From NCBI GenBank assembly GCA_010093515.1, contig MU001673.1, positions 124,001 through 188,000 of the forward strand: 64,000 nt of DNA. The letters are read 5' to 3'. The DNA comes from Lineolata rhizophorae. Its lineage: Eukaryota; Ascomycota; Dothideomycetes; Lineolatales; Lineolataceae. How positions within the stretch are numbered: position 1 is the first letter of the stretch; each line of letters starts with the position of its first letter. The position numbers were made by a program, and so were the translations under genes. The notes beneath the pieces are model-generated. The model was given only the letters and a program-made list of their open reading frames with translations, was not told the DNA's origin and did no database searches. Positions 43,656-54,305 of the stretch are shown piece by piece.

Positions 43656-44459
43656 ATGATCAACGCCGTGCTCGTCTTCAACAACTCGGGCCAACCCCGC
43701 CTCACAAAGTTCTACACGCAACTCGTACGCCTCCGGCTTATTTTCGCGCCTCTTCCGCCTGCGTATGCATTACTGGATCACTAACCGGGTTTTTGTCTCT
43801 GGCAGGAAACATCCGTCCAACAACGCCTCATCTCCGAGATCTTCACGCTCGTCTCCAACCGGCCGCCCTCAGCCTGCAACTTCCTCCCTCTCCCGCCCCT
43901 GCTGCAAGCCCAATCCACGCCCTCAGCAACCACCACTCGCGCAGGCGGCACCGTCTCCCCCGGCAGCGGCGCCGCCAGCAGCAGCACCACCAGCACGACG
44001 ACGACGCCGGCAGCGACGACGACGACGCCCTCGGACACGCCCTCGCTGGTGACGTACCGGCACTACGCGACGCTGTACTTCATCCTGATCAGCACGGCGA
44101 CGGAGTCGCCGCTGGCCCTGCTCGACCTGATCCAGGTCTTCGTCGAGGCCCTCGACCGCCTCTTCGAGAACGTCTGCGAGCTCGACCTCATCTTCAACTT
44201 CGAGACCCTGCACGCCGCCCTCGCCGAGCTCGTCGTCGCCGGCGTCGTCGTCGAGACCCGCCTCGACCGCGTCGTCGCCGGCGTCCGCGCCCAGGGCGCC
44301 GTCGCGAAGAGGCCTGTGAACGAGGGCAAGGCCGGCGGCGGCGGCGGTGGCGCTGGCGGGGCCGGCGTCGGCGGGGGTGGCGGCGCCGGCGTTGGTGGGC
44401 TGGGGTTGGGGGGGTTGGGCGCGTTCGGGAGGGGCGAGGGGATTTGGACGGGGCGATAG
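43656..44459 (+). CDS. aps3: AP-3 adaptor complex sigma subunit
   Basis: Exons 43656-43724 and 43806-44459, 81-nt intron, phase 0, give 240 residues. The sigma signature is MINAVLVFNNSGQPRLTKFY, SVQQRLISEIFTLVSNR, VTYRHYATLYFILIS, ALLDLIQVFVEALDRLFENV and CELDLIFNFETLHAALAE. The last two blocks distinguish AP-3 sigma from AP-1/2. AP-3 sends cargo from Golgi/endosome directly to the vacuole. Two low-complexity additions lengthen the usual ~150-190 residues: a Thr/Ser/Ala run (about residues 62-105) between the second and third strands, and a Gly/Ala-rich tail after residue 195. Both may be coding, but an unspliced intron within the first cannot be excluded. Confidence 0.93.
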
Positions 44460-45133
44460 GTCGCGGGGGTCGGTGAGGGTGGGGCGTGGGATGAGGAGTG
44501 AAGTAGGAGAGCGGATCGTACGGGTTGGGGTGGGGACGGGCGATGGGGCGGCCTCCGATCTGGACGGGTTTGGTGATGCATCGCACTGTTGGGTATTGGT
44601 CGAGGTGGTCTGAGAAAGGCACGATTGCAGGCTGCTCGTGTAATGTTGCTAGGTTCGAAGCTGTGTTCGCGGGTACAACCACACGTTCGCACGTATGGCC
44701 AGAAGGGCAACGCAGTCCTACAATGTGAACATCGCTTCTTCTGTGTTGGGGCCTTCCAACAGCCAGTTGCACATCATGGACCTTGCTCGACATAGGCTGA
44801 TCGATCCTAATACCTCAGATGCATTATGTCGGGTAGCACTTCGTGATACACATCACCTGCGTCCGTGCCACCTACCCACCTCCCACACATTTCCCACACA
44901 TGGGACACTCAAAACTTCTTTTCCAATTTTACAGAGCGCGGTACAAGCGCGCATGTATTCTATCTACACCAGCACGAACCCTTTCCCAACCCACCGTAGC
45001 CGCCCATAAAACGACATCATAGATAGACTGTCCAACAAGGAACATACACCGAGCCGTCCAGCCCCGTCCAGCTCCAAACTAGAACCATAAGGTAATGATA
45101 TGAGCGCGACCAACCTCCCCCAGAAAGCCCCCC
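44460..45133. other. Spacer up to the assembly gap
   Basis: About 670 bp 3' of APS3. Contains ACCTACCCACCTCCCACAC-type repeats near 44870-44890. No gene is supported; the last bases before the N run may belong to a minus-strand gene crossing the gap. Confidence 0.35.
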
Positions 45134-45906
45134 NNNNNNNNNNNNNNNNNNNNNNNNNNNNNNNNNNNNNNNNNNNNNNNNNNNNNNNNNNNNNNNNNNN
45201 NNNNNNNNNNNNNNNNNNNNNNNNNNNNNNNNNNNNNNNNNNNNNNNNNNNNNNNNNNNNNNNNNNNNNNNNNNNNNNNNNNNNNNNNNNNNNNNNNNNN
45301 NNNNNNNNNNNNNNNNNNNNNNNNNNNNNNNNNNNNNNNNNNNNNNNNNNNNNNNNNNNNNNNNNNNNNNNNNNNNNNNNNNNNNNNNNNNNNNNNNNNN
45401 NNNNNNNNNNNNNNNNNNNNNNNNNNNNNNNNNNNNNNNNNNNNNNNNNNNNNNNNNNNNNNNNNNNNNNNNNNNNNNNNNNNNNNNNNNNNNNNNNNNN
45501 NNNNNNNNNNNNNNNNNNNNNNNNNNNNNNNNNNNNNNNNNNNNNNNNNNNNNNNNNNNNNNNNNNNNNNNNNNNNNNNNNNNNNNNNNNNNNNNNNNNN
45601 NNNNNNNNNNNNNNNNNNNNNNNNNNNNNNNNNNNNNNNNNNNNNNNNNNNNNNNNNNNNNNNNNNNNNNNNNNNNNNNNNNNNNNNNNNNNNNNNNNNN
45701 NNNNNNNNNNNNNNNNNNNNNNNNNNNNNNNNNNNNNNNNNNNNNNNNNNNNNNNNNNNNNNNNNNNNNNNNNNNNNNNNNNNNNNNNNNNNNNNNNNNN
45801 NNNNNNNNNNNNNNNNNNNNNNNNNNNNNNNNNNNNNNNNNNNNNNNNNNNNNNNNNNNNNNNNNNNNNNNNNNNNNNNNNNNNNNNNNNNNNNNNNNNN
45901 NNNNNN
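45134..45906. other. Assembly gap (773 N)
   Basis: Run of undetermined bases. It interrupts a minus-strand gene whose first exon ends at a GTACGT donor at 45957, 51 bases to the right of the gap. Confidence 0.99.
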
Positions 45907-45957
45907 AGAAGCGGAAGGGAGCAAATTGCTCATGCGAGAAAGTCAGAAACTACGTAC

Positions 45958-46668
45958 CAGGAGCCGCATCGCCTTCTCCTCGAGGCCCTCGGCGCGATCC
46001 GCCCCCGCCGCGCCCTCCGACTCGTCCTGGACGTACCGCAGCGTCGTCCGATGAGCCTCGAGGTCCGCGTCGGGCCGGCAGTAGTAACCCGCCGCGGCAG
46101 CGCCGGCGCTGGGCGACCGCGACGGGCGGTCCGGCGCCGCGGCGACCACCCTGCCGCTGCCGCTGCGTTTCGACGAGCATTTGCTCGTGCGGGCCGTCGA
46201 CTCGTCGGCGGCGGTGACGGCGGCGGTAGCGGCGGTGCCGCCGCCGCCGCAGTAGCAGCTGGCGCGGCTGGACCCGTGCCTCTCGTCGCCCTTCCCGGCC
46301 TCCTCCTCGTTCAGCGAGCCATTGGAGAAGTACGTGGTAGCGGGCGAGGAACCCGGCTGGTGGACTGCCGCCGACGACACGCTGCTCGACGACGTCGACT
46401 GGGTGCGCGTCTCATGGCCGCCGCGAACCGGGGCACAGTGTGGCTGCAGCCACGAGTCCGGGGTCGAATCGGTGGATGCGGGCGAGGGGAAGCCCTTGGC
46501 GATGATGGGGGCTTTTTCGGGATCTTGCGCGGGATCTTGCGCGGCGCCCAATCGGGGCGAGCTGCTGTGCTGGACGCGGAGGGGGTGGTGGTGGTGGTGG
46601 TAGTGCTGGTGGTGGTGATAATTGGGCGCGTAGCTCATGGGAGGGGCCGTGAGTGGCCCGGCCATCAT
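45958..46668 (-). CDS. Histidine-rich hypothetical protein, first exon only, runs into gap
   Basis: An ATG-started frame of 237 codons from 46668 ends in phase 0 at a good GTACGT donor. The rest would lie in or beyond the gap. It has a His/Tyr-rich stretch (NYHHHQHYHHHHHPLRVQ) near residues 16-33, Ser/Thr/Ala-rich low-complexity sequence, and a more ordered end (DADLEAHRTTLRYVQDESE, EEKAMRLL). No family is recognised. The GC-rich, low-complexity composition means the frame could be partly UTR, although the length and donor site favour a real exon. Confidence 0.45.
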
Positions 46669-49600
46669 GGCGCGGGCAGCTGCGGCGGTGCAGCGGCGGC
46701 GGCGACGGCGGCGGAAGTGGGTTGTGCCGGCGGCGGCGGCTGCGACCGGCGGCTGCGGAACGACGGGCGGCTGCGGCGGGCTGCGGCGCCCGAACGGCTC
46801 TTTCTCTGAAGCGAGGAGCGGCGACAGGCGCAGCGGCGGCTACAACGACGACGAGGCAGCCGGCCGGCCGGCGGCATGTTACTATTATACGGCAGGAGCA
46901 GGGACGGAGCGGAGGCAGGGCGAGGGAGATGAAGGAGGAGAGGGAGAGAGGGAGAGAAAAGGGAGAGGGCGCGGGCGCGGGCAGCAGCGCGCTGTCTGTC
47001 TTTCCCGTGTCTCTTAGCAGTCTTGGGAGGAGGGATTGGCAAGCGCCGCGTTGCAGCGCAAGTCCGTTCTTGTCCCCGGGGGAAGCGGCCTTCTTTTTTT
47101 TCTTGGGGGCGACCTGGGCGCGGGCCGGGCAGAGATGGGAAGGGTTACAAGACGGACGTCTCGTCCGCCCAAGGCCCTTGGCTCTTCCAATTGATGGCTG
47201 AAGCCAAGGGCCAAGCTCCCCTCTGACGCTTGGCGGGCCACCCGTTTCCCCGGCCGCGGCCCTGCGCAACCGCGCGTTGCCTTTCCTTTTCGCTCTCCGC
47301 CTGCGCCGGGCCGTCGTGGTGGGATCGGCCGTCGCTCCGCCGGGTCCGCCGACCGGCGGTGCGCGGCTTGCGTTTCCATCTCGTATGTGTCCCCCGGGGG
47401 CAGCGAGCGACGACGACCGCAGGCAGCTGGCGGGGCGGGAGGGGCGCCAGCGCCGCCGGGCTCGCGCGGGCGGGGACGGCCTTGGCCAGCCCTGGCAATT
47501 CCTTCGTCTCGCGGCCGGGCGTGGGCATGTGTACCTCGCTCTGTAGATGAAGGGCTCCCTTGCGGCTGGGCGCGGCGGCTTGGGACGCTGGATGGCGATG
47601 CAGCGGCGCCGGCAGCCAAGAAAGGCGGGACGGAGCCGGCGCCGGAGATGCCAGGTCTTGGCCCTGTTCAGGTCGCGCGCCAAGCCAAGGCGACAAGGCC
47701 GGGAGCTCCTCGGCCCCAGCGCCGCCTTTCCACTGCCAGTTTGCCAGCGTGCGCCCCAACAGCCATGTATGTCCGTGCTACCGAGTGCTCCGTAGGCATG
47801 CACATACCTACACACCTCCATACACCTGTGCGGAGTACATGCCGGACGTGCTGTTGCGAACTCCCATTGCGTCTTTCCGGCCCCGACGGAACTTCGAGCC
47901 CGCAGCTCGCGCGGCACGTCGCACCTGCAGGACCGCCCCGCCCTCTCGCCCAATGGGATCCGCCTTCTCGCCCCCGCGGACTTGGTTGCGGCTCGTCGCT
48001 GATTGGCGCCGCACGCTCCCTATGCACAGTCCGACCTCTACGCCATCTCCATCTCCCATGGCCTTCCAAGGCCCGCGCCGTCTTGGCCTCGGGAGAGCAG
48101 GCGAGCCGGCGTGGATCGCTCCGTTGGCCGGCGGCTCGGCGCCCGCAACTGGAAATCCAGTCTGTACCTACACATACTACGGGCGTACAACGCGCCCAGC
48201 CCCCCGGGCAGTTTCCAATCTCAAGGCCCCACGCATGCCCGCCGAGCCAGCGGAAGGTTTGGCGTCGCGGAGGCTTCCTTGGTCCTCCGCGCCTTTGTGG
48301 TACGACTATGTACAGTACATCCGCCCACCGCGCAGCCGTGTGGCACGGGGACCCACCGCCGAGGCTCGGCACTACCTTCGAGTGGTACGGGCTCGCAAGC
48401 GCTTGGGGCTATTTTTTTGGTTTTTTTTTTTTTTTTGGGTTTCTTTCTGGGCTTTTTCTTCGCTCTGGCCTGCCAATTTCCCCATTTCTGGGCGCCGACG
48501 TACCGTACGCTCCTACCTACGTGTCTCGGTGGCACTGTGGGCCGGGCTGGGCCTAAGGGAAAATCCGGGCGAGACGTGAGTTATCTCGCACACTACCTAC
48601 ACATGCACACGCGTGGCATCTTGGCCCTTGGGAAGTCTCCACAATTACCGTTTGTTGCCCGGTACGTTGAGAAGGTTCTTGTCCTCGGTTTCCTGGATTT
48701 TATATTGCCGCACCCTATCGTATGCCCTTTTGAAACCAGATCCCCGATACGGGAAGTCTAGATCCTACTACGGAGCTTCGCGTCGGACGCCTGATGGGTG
48801 CAGTCAAGGGTCCAACGGCCTGCTTCCAGGGAGGTCTCCCGATTGGGGGGGGGAATGAGGCTCTGAAGCATCCGCGACAATTCCTTGCGTTTCCCCCCCA
48901 TGGACCATTCATTCCACTGTTCCCTCTTTCCGTGCCTTTCTCTAAAATCTCCCGCCTTCTCGGCATGGGTCAGTTGCTTAGGTTCCCTTATCTCAGCCGC
49001 GTTACGCGGCCTGCCGTTCTACGTGCTAGTCACCGCTGGCTCCATTCGTGATCGCACAATTCCGCCCAAGCATCTTGGCGCTTGATGAATCAACACGCCA
49101 AGAGAGCATTCCGTGGTTGCGCAGAACTAGCGGGCCAGGGTTGATGCTCGACCCGCTCCATTCCTCCCCGTTCCGGAATCCGCCAGCCCTGTCTGGCCGC
49201 CAGCACTTGCCGTAAGGGGCGTTCTGCGGTCGTTGAGCTGGTAGCGTTCCAGGCTTTCTTGGGGTAGGCTCTCCAGTGTCTTCCAGGCCTTGGCGCCGCT
49301 GTTGTTCTCTCTGCGGCAGAGAAACAGGCCAGGCTTCTTGATAGAAACGGTTTTGACTTCATCTCTCCTGCGTCCAGATAGTGGGTGGGCACTTCGCTAC
49401 TGTCATCCTGCCTCTAACGCATCAGTCAGGCTCTACGCAACGTTAGGTACTCCCAGAATGGGCGAGAACTTTCCCGTCCTAGGGAGCAATCGTGAAGTGG
49501 AGCATGGTCGTAGTGAACCTATGGAGATCCGCGCTCTACCTCACTTCATGTGATCAGGCAGGCTTTAAAACCACCTGCCCATTACTTTCAAGTTGGGATA

Positions 49601-49812
49601 TAGACAGTCAATCTGCAGTACATACAATACACTCCAGCCATCATGATTCATAGGCCCCTTTTATTCATCATCCGACCCCATAACAGCTTAGCTAGTGTGG
49701 ACAATGACGAACCGACCGTAGCGGTCTGGAGGTTACAATCCAGCCTTGAAGCCCAACCACTACCGTCCAGATGAAGGGATAGTCAAAAACCCGACACTTG
49801 TACAGTGTAACG
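46669..49812. other. GC-rich spacer
   Basis: About 3.1 kb between the histidine-rich gene's start and the 3' end of UreG. Several long frames on both strands are Arg/Pro/Ala low complexity and start with non-ATG codons; I regard them as composition artefacts. A T run interrupted by a few G/T bases lies at about 48412-48438. ACCTACACA/TACCTACC motifs recur at 47805-47825, 48163-48180, 48505-48520 and 48592-48605. No gene supported. Confidence 0.4.
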
Positions 49813-50052
49813 CTAGTTCGGATGACTCGCTCCGCTCGCCTTCCAGGCGCTCAGTATCAGGTCGACAATGTGGTTTACATTCTTTCCATTTTTCACCTGG
49901 GCGAAAATGGTGGGCCCTCCCTCCCTAGGTCGGTGTCAGTAGCTTCTTGATCACTTCCCCCTCAAAAAAAAAAAAAACAAGCACTCTATGAGTAAGAAAG
50001 AACTGTCCAAGTGGTGAGAGTTATAAACGCAAAAACACAAAATGTGAAGCCT

Positions 50053-50098
<46 letters not shown>

Positions 50099-51010
50099 AG
50101 AAGAAGAACAGCTCTTTGCAAAACCACGACTCCTGGGAAACGTGATCCGCTCACCTCATCTTCCTCGCATCCCTATCCATAACCCCCAAATCCGCCCCCA
50201 CAATCTCGGCCAAGTCCGTCTTATTCACGACCAGCAAATCGCTCTGGGTGATGCCGGGCCCGCCCTTCCTGGGAATCTTGTCGCCGCCGCTCACGTCGAT
50301 GACGTAGACGATGAAGTCGGCGAGCTCGCGGCTGTAGTTGGCGGCCAGGTTGTCGCCGCCGCTCTCGATGAGCAGCAGCTGGGCGGCGTGGGCGCGGTGC
50401 AGGTCCTCGAGCGCGGCCAGGTTGGCCGACACGTCCTCGCGCACCGCCGCGTGCGGGCAGCCCCCCGTCTCGATCGCCCGGATCCGCTCCGCCGGCAGCG
50501 CCGCCTGCGCCGTCAGGAACTCGCAGTCCTCCCGCGTGAAGATGTCGTTCGTCACCGCCGCCACCGAGTACCGGTCGCGCAGGGCGCGGCAGAGCGCCAG
50601 CATGAGCGCCGTCTTGCCGGAGCCGACGGGGCTGCGAGGGGGGGGCGGAGGGGGAGGGAGTTAGCCGCGGCGACGAGCGCGAAGTTGGAACGAGGGGGAG
50701 AACGGAGCGGCGCGATCTTTTCCACGGAAGAAGCTGGATTGGGGGGAACACGGTATATGGGAGGGAGAGGTTGAACGGGGTTCTCAAGTATAGCCGCGCT
50801 GCCTATGCCCCGGTACGAAGAACATTATGAGAGAACGTACCCGCCTATCCCGACTGTAAAGGCCCGCTGCTTGAAGTCCCTCCCCTCCATGATAGGCATC
50901 TCCCTGCCCAGGAACGACCCGGGCCCCTCGAGGATCTCGTGCGAGTGCCCGTGGTCCGCGCCGTTGGCGTGCGAGTGCGAGACGCCGCCGCCATGCGAGT
51001 GCGTCGCCAT
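49813..51010 (-). CDS. ureG: Urease accessory GTPase UreG
   Basis: Three exons, 51010-50841, 50631-50155 and 49924-49813, with introns of 209 and 230 nt, give 252 residues. The N-terminus is a His-rich metal-binding tail ([23 protein letters not shown]) as in eukaryotic UreG. The P-loop [11 protein letters not shown] is split at intron 1 (VGIGG/PVGSGKT). Other motifs are [54 protein letters not shown] (switch) and [11 protein letters not shown] (NKxD guanine specificity). The last exon gives [14 protein letters not shown] and [11 protein letters not shown]. UreG uses GTP hydrolysis to insert nickel into apo-urease with UreD/UreF. The last intron carries T runs of 43 and 14 on the coding strand. 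The urease gene itself is not in the window. Confidence 0.95.
50054..50096. repeat. A43 homopolymer inside the last ureG intron
   Basis: 43 consecutive A on the plus strand (T on the ureG coding strand), followed by GAAGAAGAAGAA. A second run of 14 A lies at 49964-49977 in the same intron. It falls within the intronic stretch leading to the 3' splice site of exon 3. Length is likely variable or assembly-dependent. Confidence 0.95.
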
Positions 51011-51704
51011 CTTGGTGCCGTTTCGCGAGAGAGGATCTGACCCTGGCTGTGGATGTATGTGAAGCTGTTGGAGGGAGAAACGCAATTGGCAAGTGGATTG
51101 ATCGGAGGGCAGCGGTAATGGCTCGAAGAGCTGGGATAAACTGTTCTCCAGCTGAGGTAAAGCTCTTGTCCGCAGTCAATCAATCGATTCCTCTGACTCG
51201 ATGGGAAGCCGTAACGAATTGCTTCGCGAGTGAGGGGCAATGGTGGGCTTGTGCTCTGGGCTGGCGTGGGATGCGCGGGGTAGCGTGTGAGCGAACCCCT
51301 GTGCCTCTCTGCAGATCGCCCAGCTTCACCGCTGCTATTGCCGCTTCCTGGTCAGCGGGCAGAGCTGATGCCGCGGCTGCTGCTCGAATACATGCTCGTA
51401 GGTACATTCTTATAATGGCCTGACCTGAGTTGCTATATTCCGAATTCTACACTTCTACGGTACATTAGGAACAAACTACAAAATGCTTCGAGTATACCTT
51501 CCCGATGCCCCCATGCGATGGACGACGCAAGATGTTCCGCGCTCATCCAATGCAAGGTCCGAGTCTAAGGCCCTATATACTACCCAATGCCCATCATCCG
51601 TACCGTATGTCCAATCTCAACCTCGTCGTGCCTGCACCTGGATATCTTCCGCATTTCACATATCTCATCTCCCATACCAAACACCCACCGCCTTCACGCG
51701 CTCT
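51011..51704. promoter_or_regulatory. Spacer with the ureG promoter and the hydrolase 3' UTR
   Basis: About 690 bp. Both neighbours are on the minus strand, so this holds the ureG promoter and the 3' end of the alpha/beta hydrolase transcript. No gene seen; no clear TATA box. Confidence 0.4.
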
Positions 51705-54305
51705 TCAAGGCGTCTTCATCCCATCTCCAGTCCCACCACCCATCAAGCCCCCAGTCAACCCCCTCATCCTCCGTCCCAACAGATCCTCCTCGCTCGCCAA
51801 ACTCACCAAACTCTTCCTCCTATTCCTCCTCTCCCCTTTCGACGCCCCCTTTCCCACCCCACTACCCGCTGCTGCACCTCTCCGCACCCTCTTGCCCCTC
51901 GCGACCGGCACCCCATTCACGGCCACCGCGCCGTCCGCACCACCGCCGCTCCCAGCGTTCCCGCGTCCGCTCCCGCTCCCGCTCCCGCGTCGCCGCGCCT
52001 TGTCGCGCGACCCGCGCAGCACCGTCATCTCGAGCGGCTTGTCCTCGTCGATGCTCGACTCGGTCGGAATGCGGCGATGATGGCGCTGTCGCTGGGCCGG
52101 CGTGTGGGGTCTCGCTAGGCCACCGGCCTCCTCCGCATCCTGCGTACCCGCGCCGCCGTCGGGCGTCGCAGCAGTGGTAGCAGTGGCGCCGCCCACGGCC
52201 TCCGCCCACGGCGTCTGCGCCGCCGAGGCCGCGGCCGAGGCCGTGCCGGCAGCCGGCGTCTGGAGCAGCGGCTCGCCGGGGTCGTCGACGCCATCGAAGA
52301 GCTCGCGCAGCCAGCGCGCGCAGCGGAAGATGTACTTCCAGCCCTCGGGGAAGACGGACACGAACTGGAGGAAGCCGTGGCTGATTCCCGGCACGAGCAC
52401 CACCTCGACGTGGTCGCGCTCATCGAACCAGCTCTTGCCCTTGTCGGCCCCGCCGGGCGGCAGGCCCAGGTCGCGCCGCTCTTGCCATGCCGCCCGCTTG
52501 GCTTGCCGCACGCGGCCCGCGAAGATGACCGTGTCGTCCACGAGCGGGTCGCGCTCGCCCGTGAGCAGGTGCAGCTTGGGGAAGCGCGCGAGCAGCCCCT
52601 CGGGAGCGAGGAGCGGTGAGAGCAAGTAGTCGGTCGAGAAGTCGGGCCGATGATGAGGTCCCACGTACAGGATAATCATGGCGCGCATCATCTCGGGTGT
52701 CAGGATGCGGTCATTAAAGTAAGATATCATGCTCGACATGGCGAGGCGCGTCCTGAGCTGCTGCGGCTTGGTGGTTTGGGACGTCTGTTGTGCGACGGCG
52801 GCGGTGGGGGAGGGAATGGTCTGGGACTTGCTTGCACCTCCCTCAGCCGAAACGGCGGCCGTAGTTGCTGAAGAGTCGATTGTGTGCGCCGCAGAGATAT
52901 GAATTGCAGTAGGGGAACTCGCGATAGCCGACCCATCTACCTTGGAGAGCTTCCCACTAAGCCCTTCTACCTTGTCCTCGTCCTCGTCCTCGTCGTCCGA
53001 GTGATGCGGTGTGCTAGGAGTCAACTTCCTGTAGTCGTCACTCTTCCTCCGCAACACCCCTTCATTCACTTTCCTGTCCCTTCTGTCCCGTATCAGCGCC
53101 ATCTGCTCATCAGTCATCCAGCTTCCAATGTTCATGTCCAGCGCCGGGTATATCAGCACAAGGCCCTCTGGCGGCGGCAGCGGCTTCTCGCCATGCCAGC
53201 GCCGTGTATCGGTGCTCCCAGACTCCAATACCATGAGCGTCATCCCCACCGCTAGGTTCCCTCCCGCGCTGTCCCCGCTCACAACAATGCGAGGCACAGT
53301 CGCGCCCGAAAAGCCGATGCACCGCCCCCGCGTCGCAACGATGGTATGGTACACGTCATAGCACTCGTTAAGCGCGTACGGATACGGGTACTCAGGCGCC
53401 TTGCGATAATCAAGGCTGAGCACGGGCAACCCCGTCCGGCCGGCCCATGCGAGCAGCTTGTCGTCATGGTTACGCGGCGTCATGGCGACGAAGCCGCCGC
53501 CGGGGATGTCGAGAACGACTTTGTCCATGCTCTTGAGCGCTGAAACCGGCCCATCGAAGTATAGCCACGCATGCACAGGTTCCTTATACGCCGATGCACG
53601 CGGTCGCGGGATCCGGATAGCACGCGGGCTGTATCGCATGAAGCGTGGGCGCAGCAGGGCGGCAAAACTGGAGATTATAGGCGAGGTTCCCTTGTTCCAG
53701 CTCACACGAAGGTGGTCGACCGTCAGGCAGCCACGAACCTTGCGCACCTTGTCGTCGGCCTGCTCGGCGCACACGAGATAATAGAGCGAGAAGACGACGG
53801 ACGCGAGCTCGCGAGCCCAGCGGCGCCGGATCGACATGGCCGACCAGAAGCCCGCGTCCAGCGCCGTCGTGATCCACGTGGCACGGAAGTAGGACCGCGA
53901 GTACAGGTTCGCGAGCGGCTCCGGGCACTCAAGCCCGACCAGCTTGCCAAAGTTGCGCGCGATATACAGCCACAGGATAGTAATGACAAGTGTCTGCCAG
54001 GCGGTAAGGCGCGGAGTAAGGAGGGAGGAGACGCGGCGGAGAAGGGGTGGGCCGTGGCGGTCGCCTCTGCATGATGTGCCATGGAATGGTTAGCCCGTTG
54101 GTAGTGATAGGATGGTAAGAAACAAGAGTTTTCTGCGTAGGTTTTGCTCACTTGTAGAGGTAGAACGACCAGAATGAGACAACAGCAAAGACCTGGATCT
54201 TGCGGAACTTGACCGACGGCCGGCCGAGGACGTGGTCTGGATACAGCCGTCAGTATAGGAATGTCTAGTTTTCATATGCTCGGATGATGTCTCCTCACCA
54301 ATCAT
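51705..54305 (-). CDS. Membrane-anchored alpha/beta hydrolase fold-3 (HSL-like lipase/esterase)
   Basis: Exons 54305-54299 (7 nt), 54236-54152 and 54066-51705, with introns of 62 and 85 nt, give 817 residues. The 7-nt first exon supplies ATG ATT G, so the protein starts MIDHVLGRPSVKFRKIQVFA. Two hydrophobic segments (VFAVVSFWSFYLY and WQTLVITILWLYIA) would anchor it. The catalytic domain has the oxyanion motif IPGGGFVAM (~219), the nucleophile elbow GDSAGGN (Ser ~297), the acid LTGERDPLVDD and the His in VPGISHGFLQF. This is the hormone-sensitive-lipase class. An acidic/Ser/Thr insertion of about 120 residues separates nucleophile and acid. The C-terminal ~200 residues are low complexity and basic (RGSRDKARRRGSGSGSGR). 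It probably hydrolyses lipid or small esters at an internal membrane; substrate unknown. Confidence 0.88.

Noticed and set aside
46412-47953. 513-codon minus-strand frame next to the gap
   Set aside because: Low-complexity Arg/Pro/Ala translation of GC-rich DNA overlapping the histidine-rich exon; starts with non-ATG and lacks domains.
47387-48761. Overlapping long plus-strand frames
   Set aside because: No domain similarity, Arg/Pro-rich, run across a T-rich low-complexity tract translated as poly-Phe.
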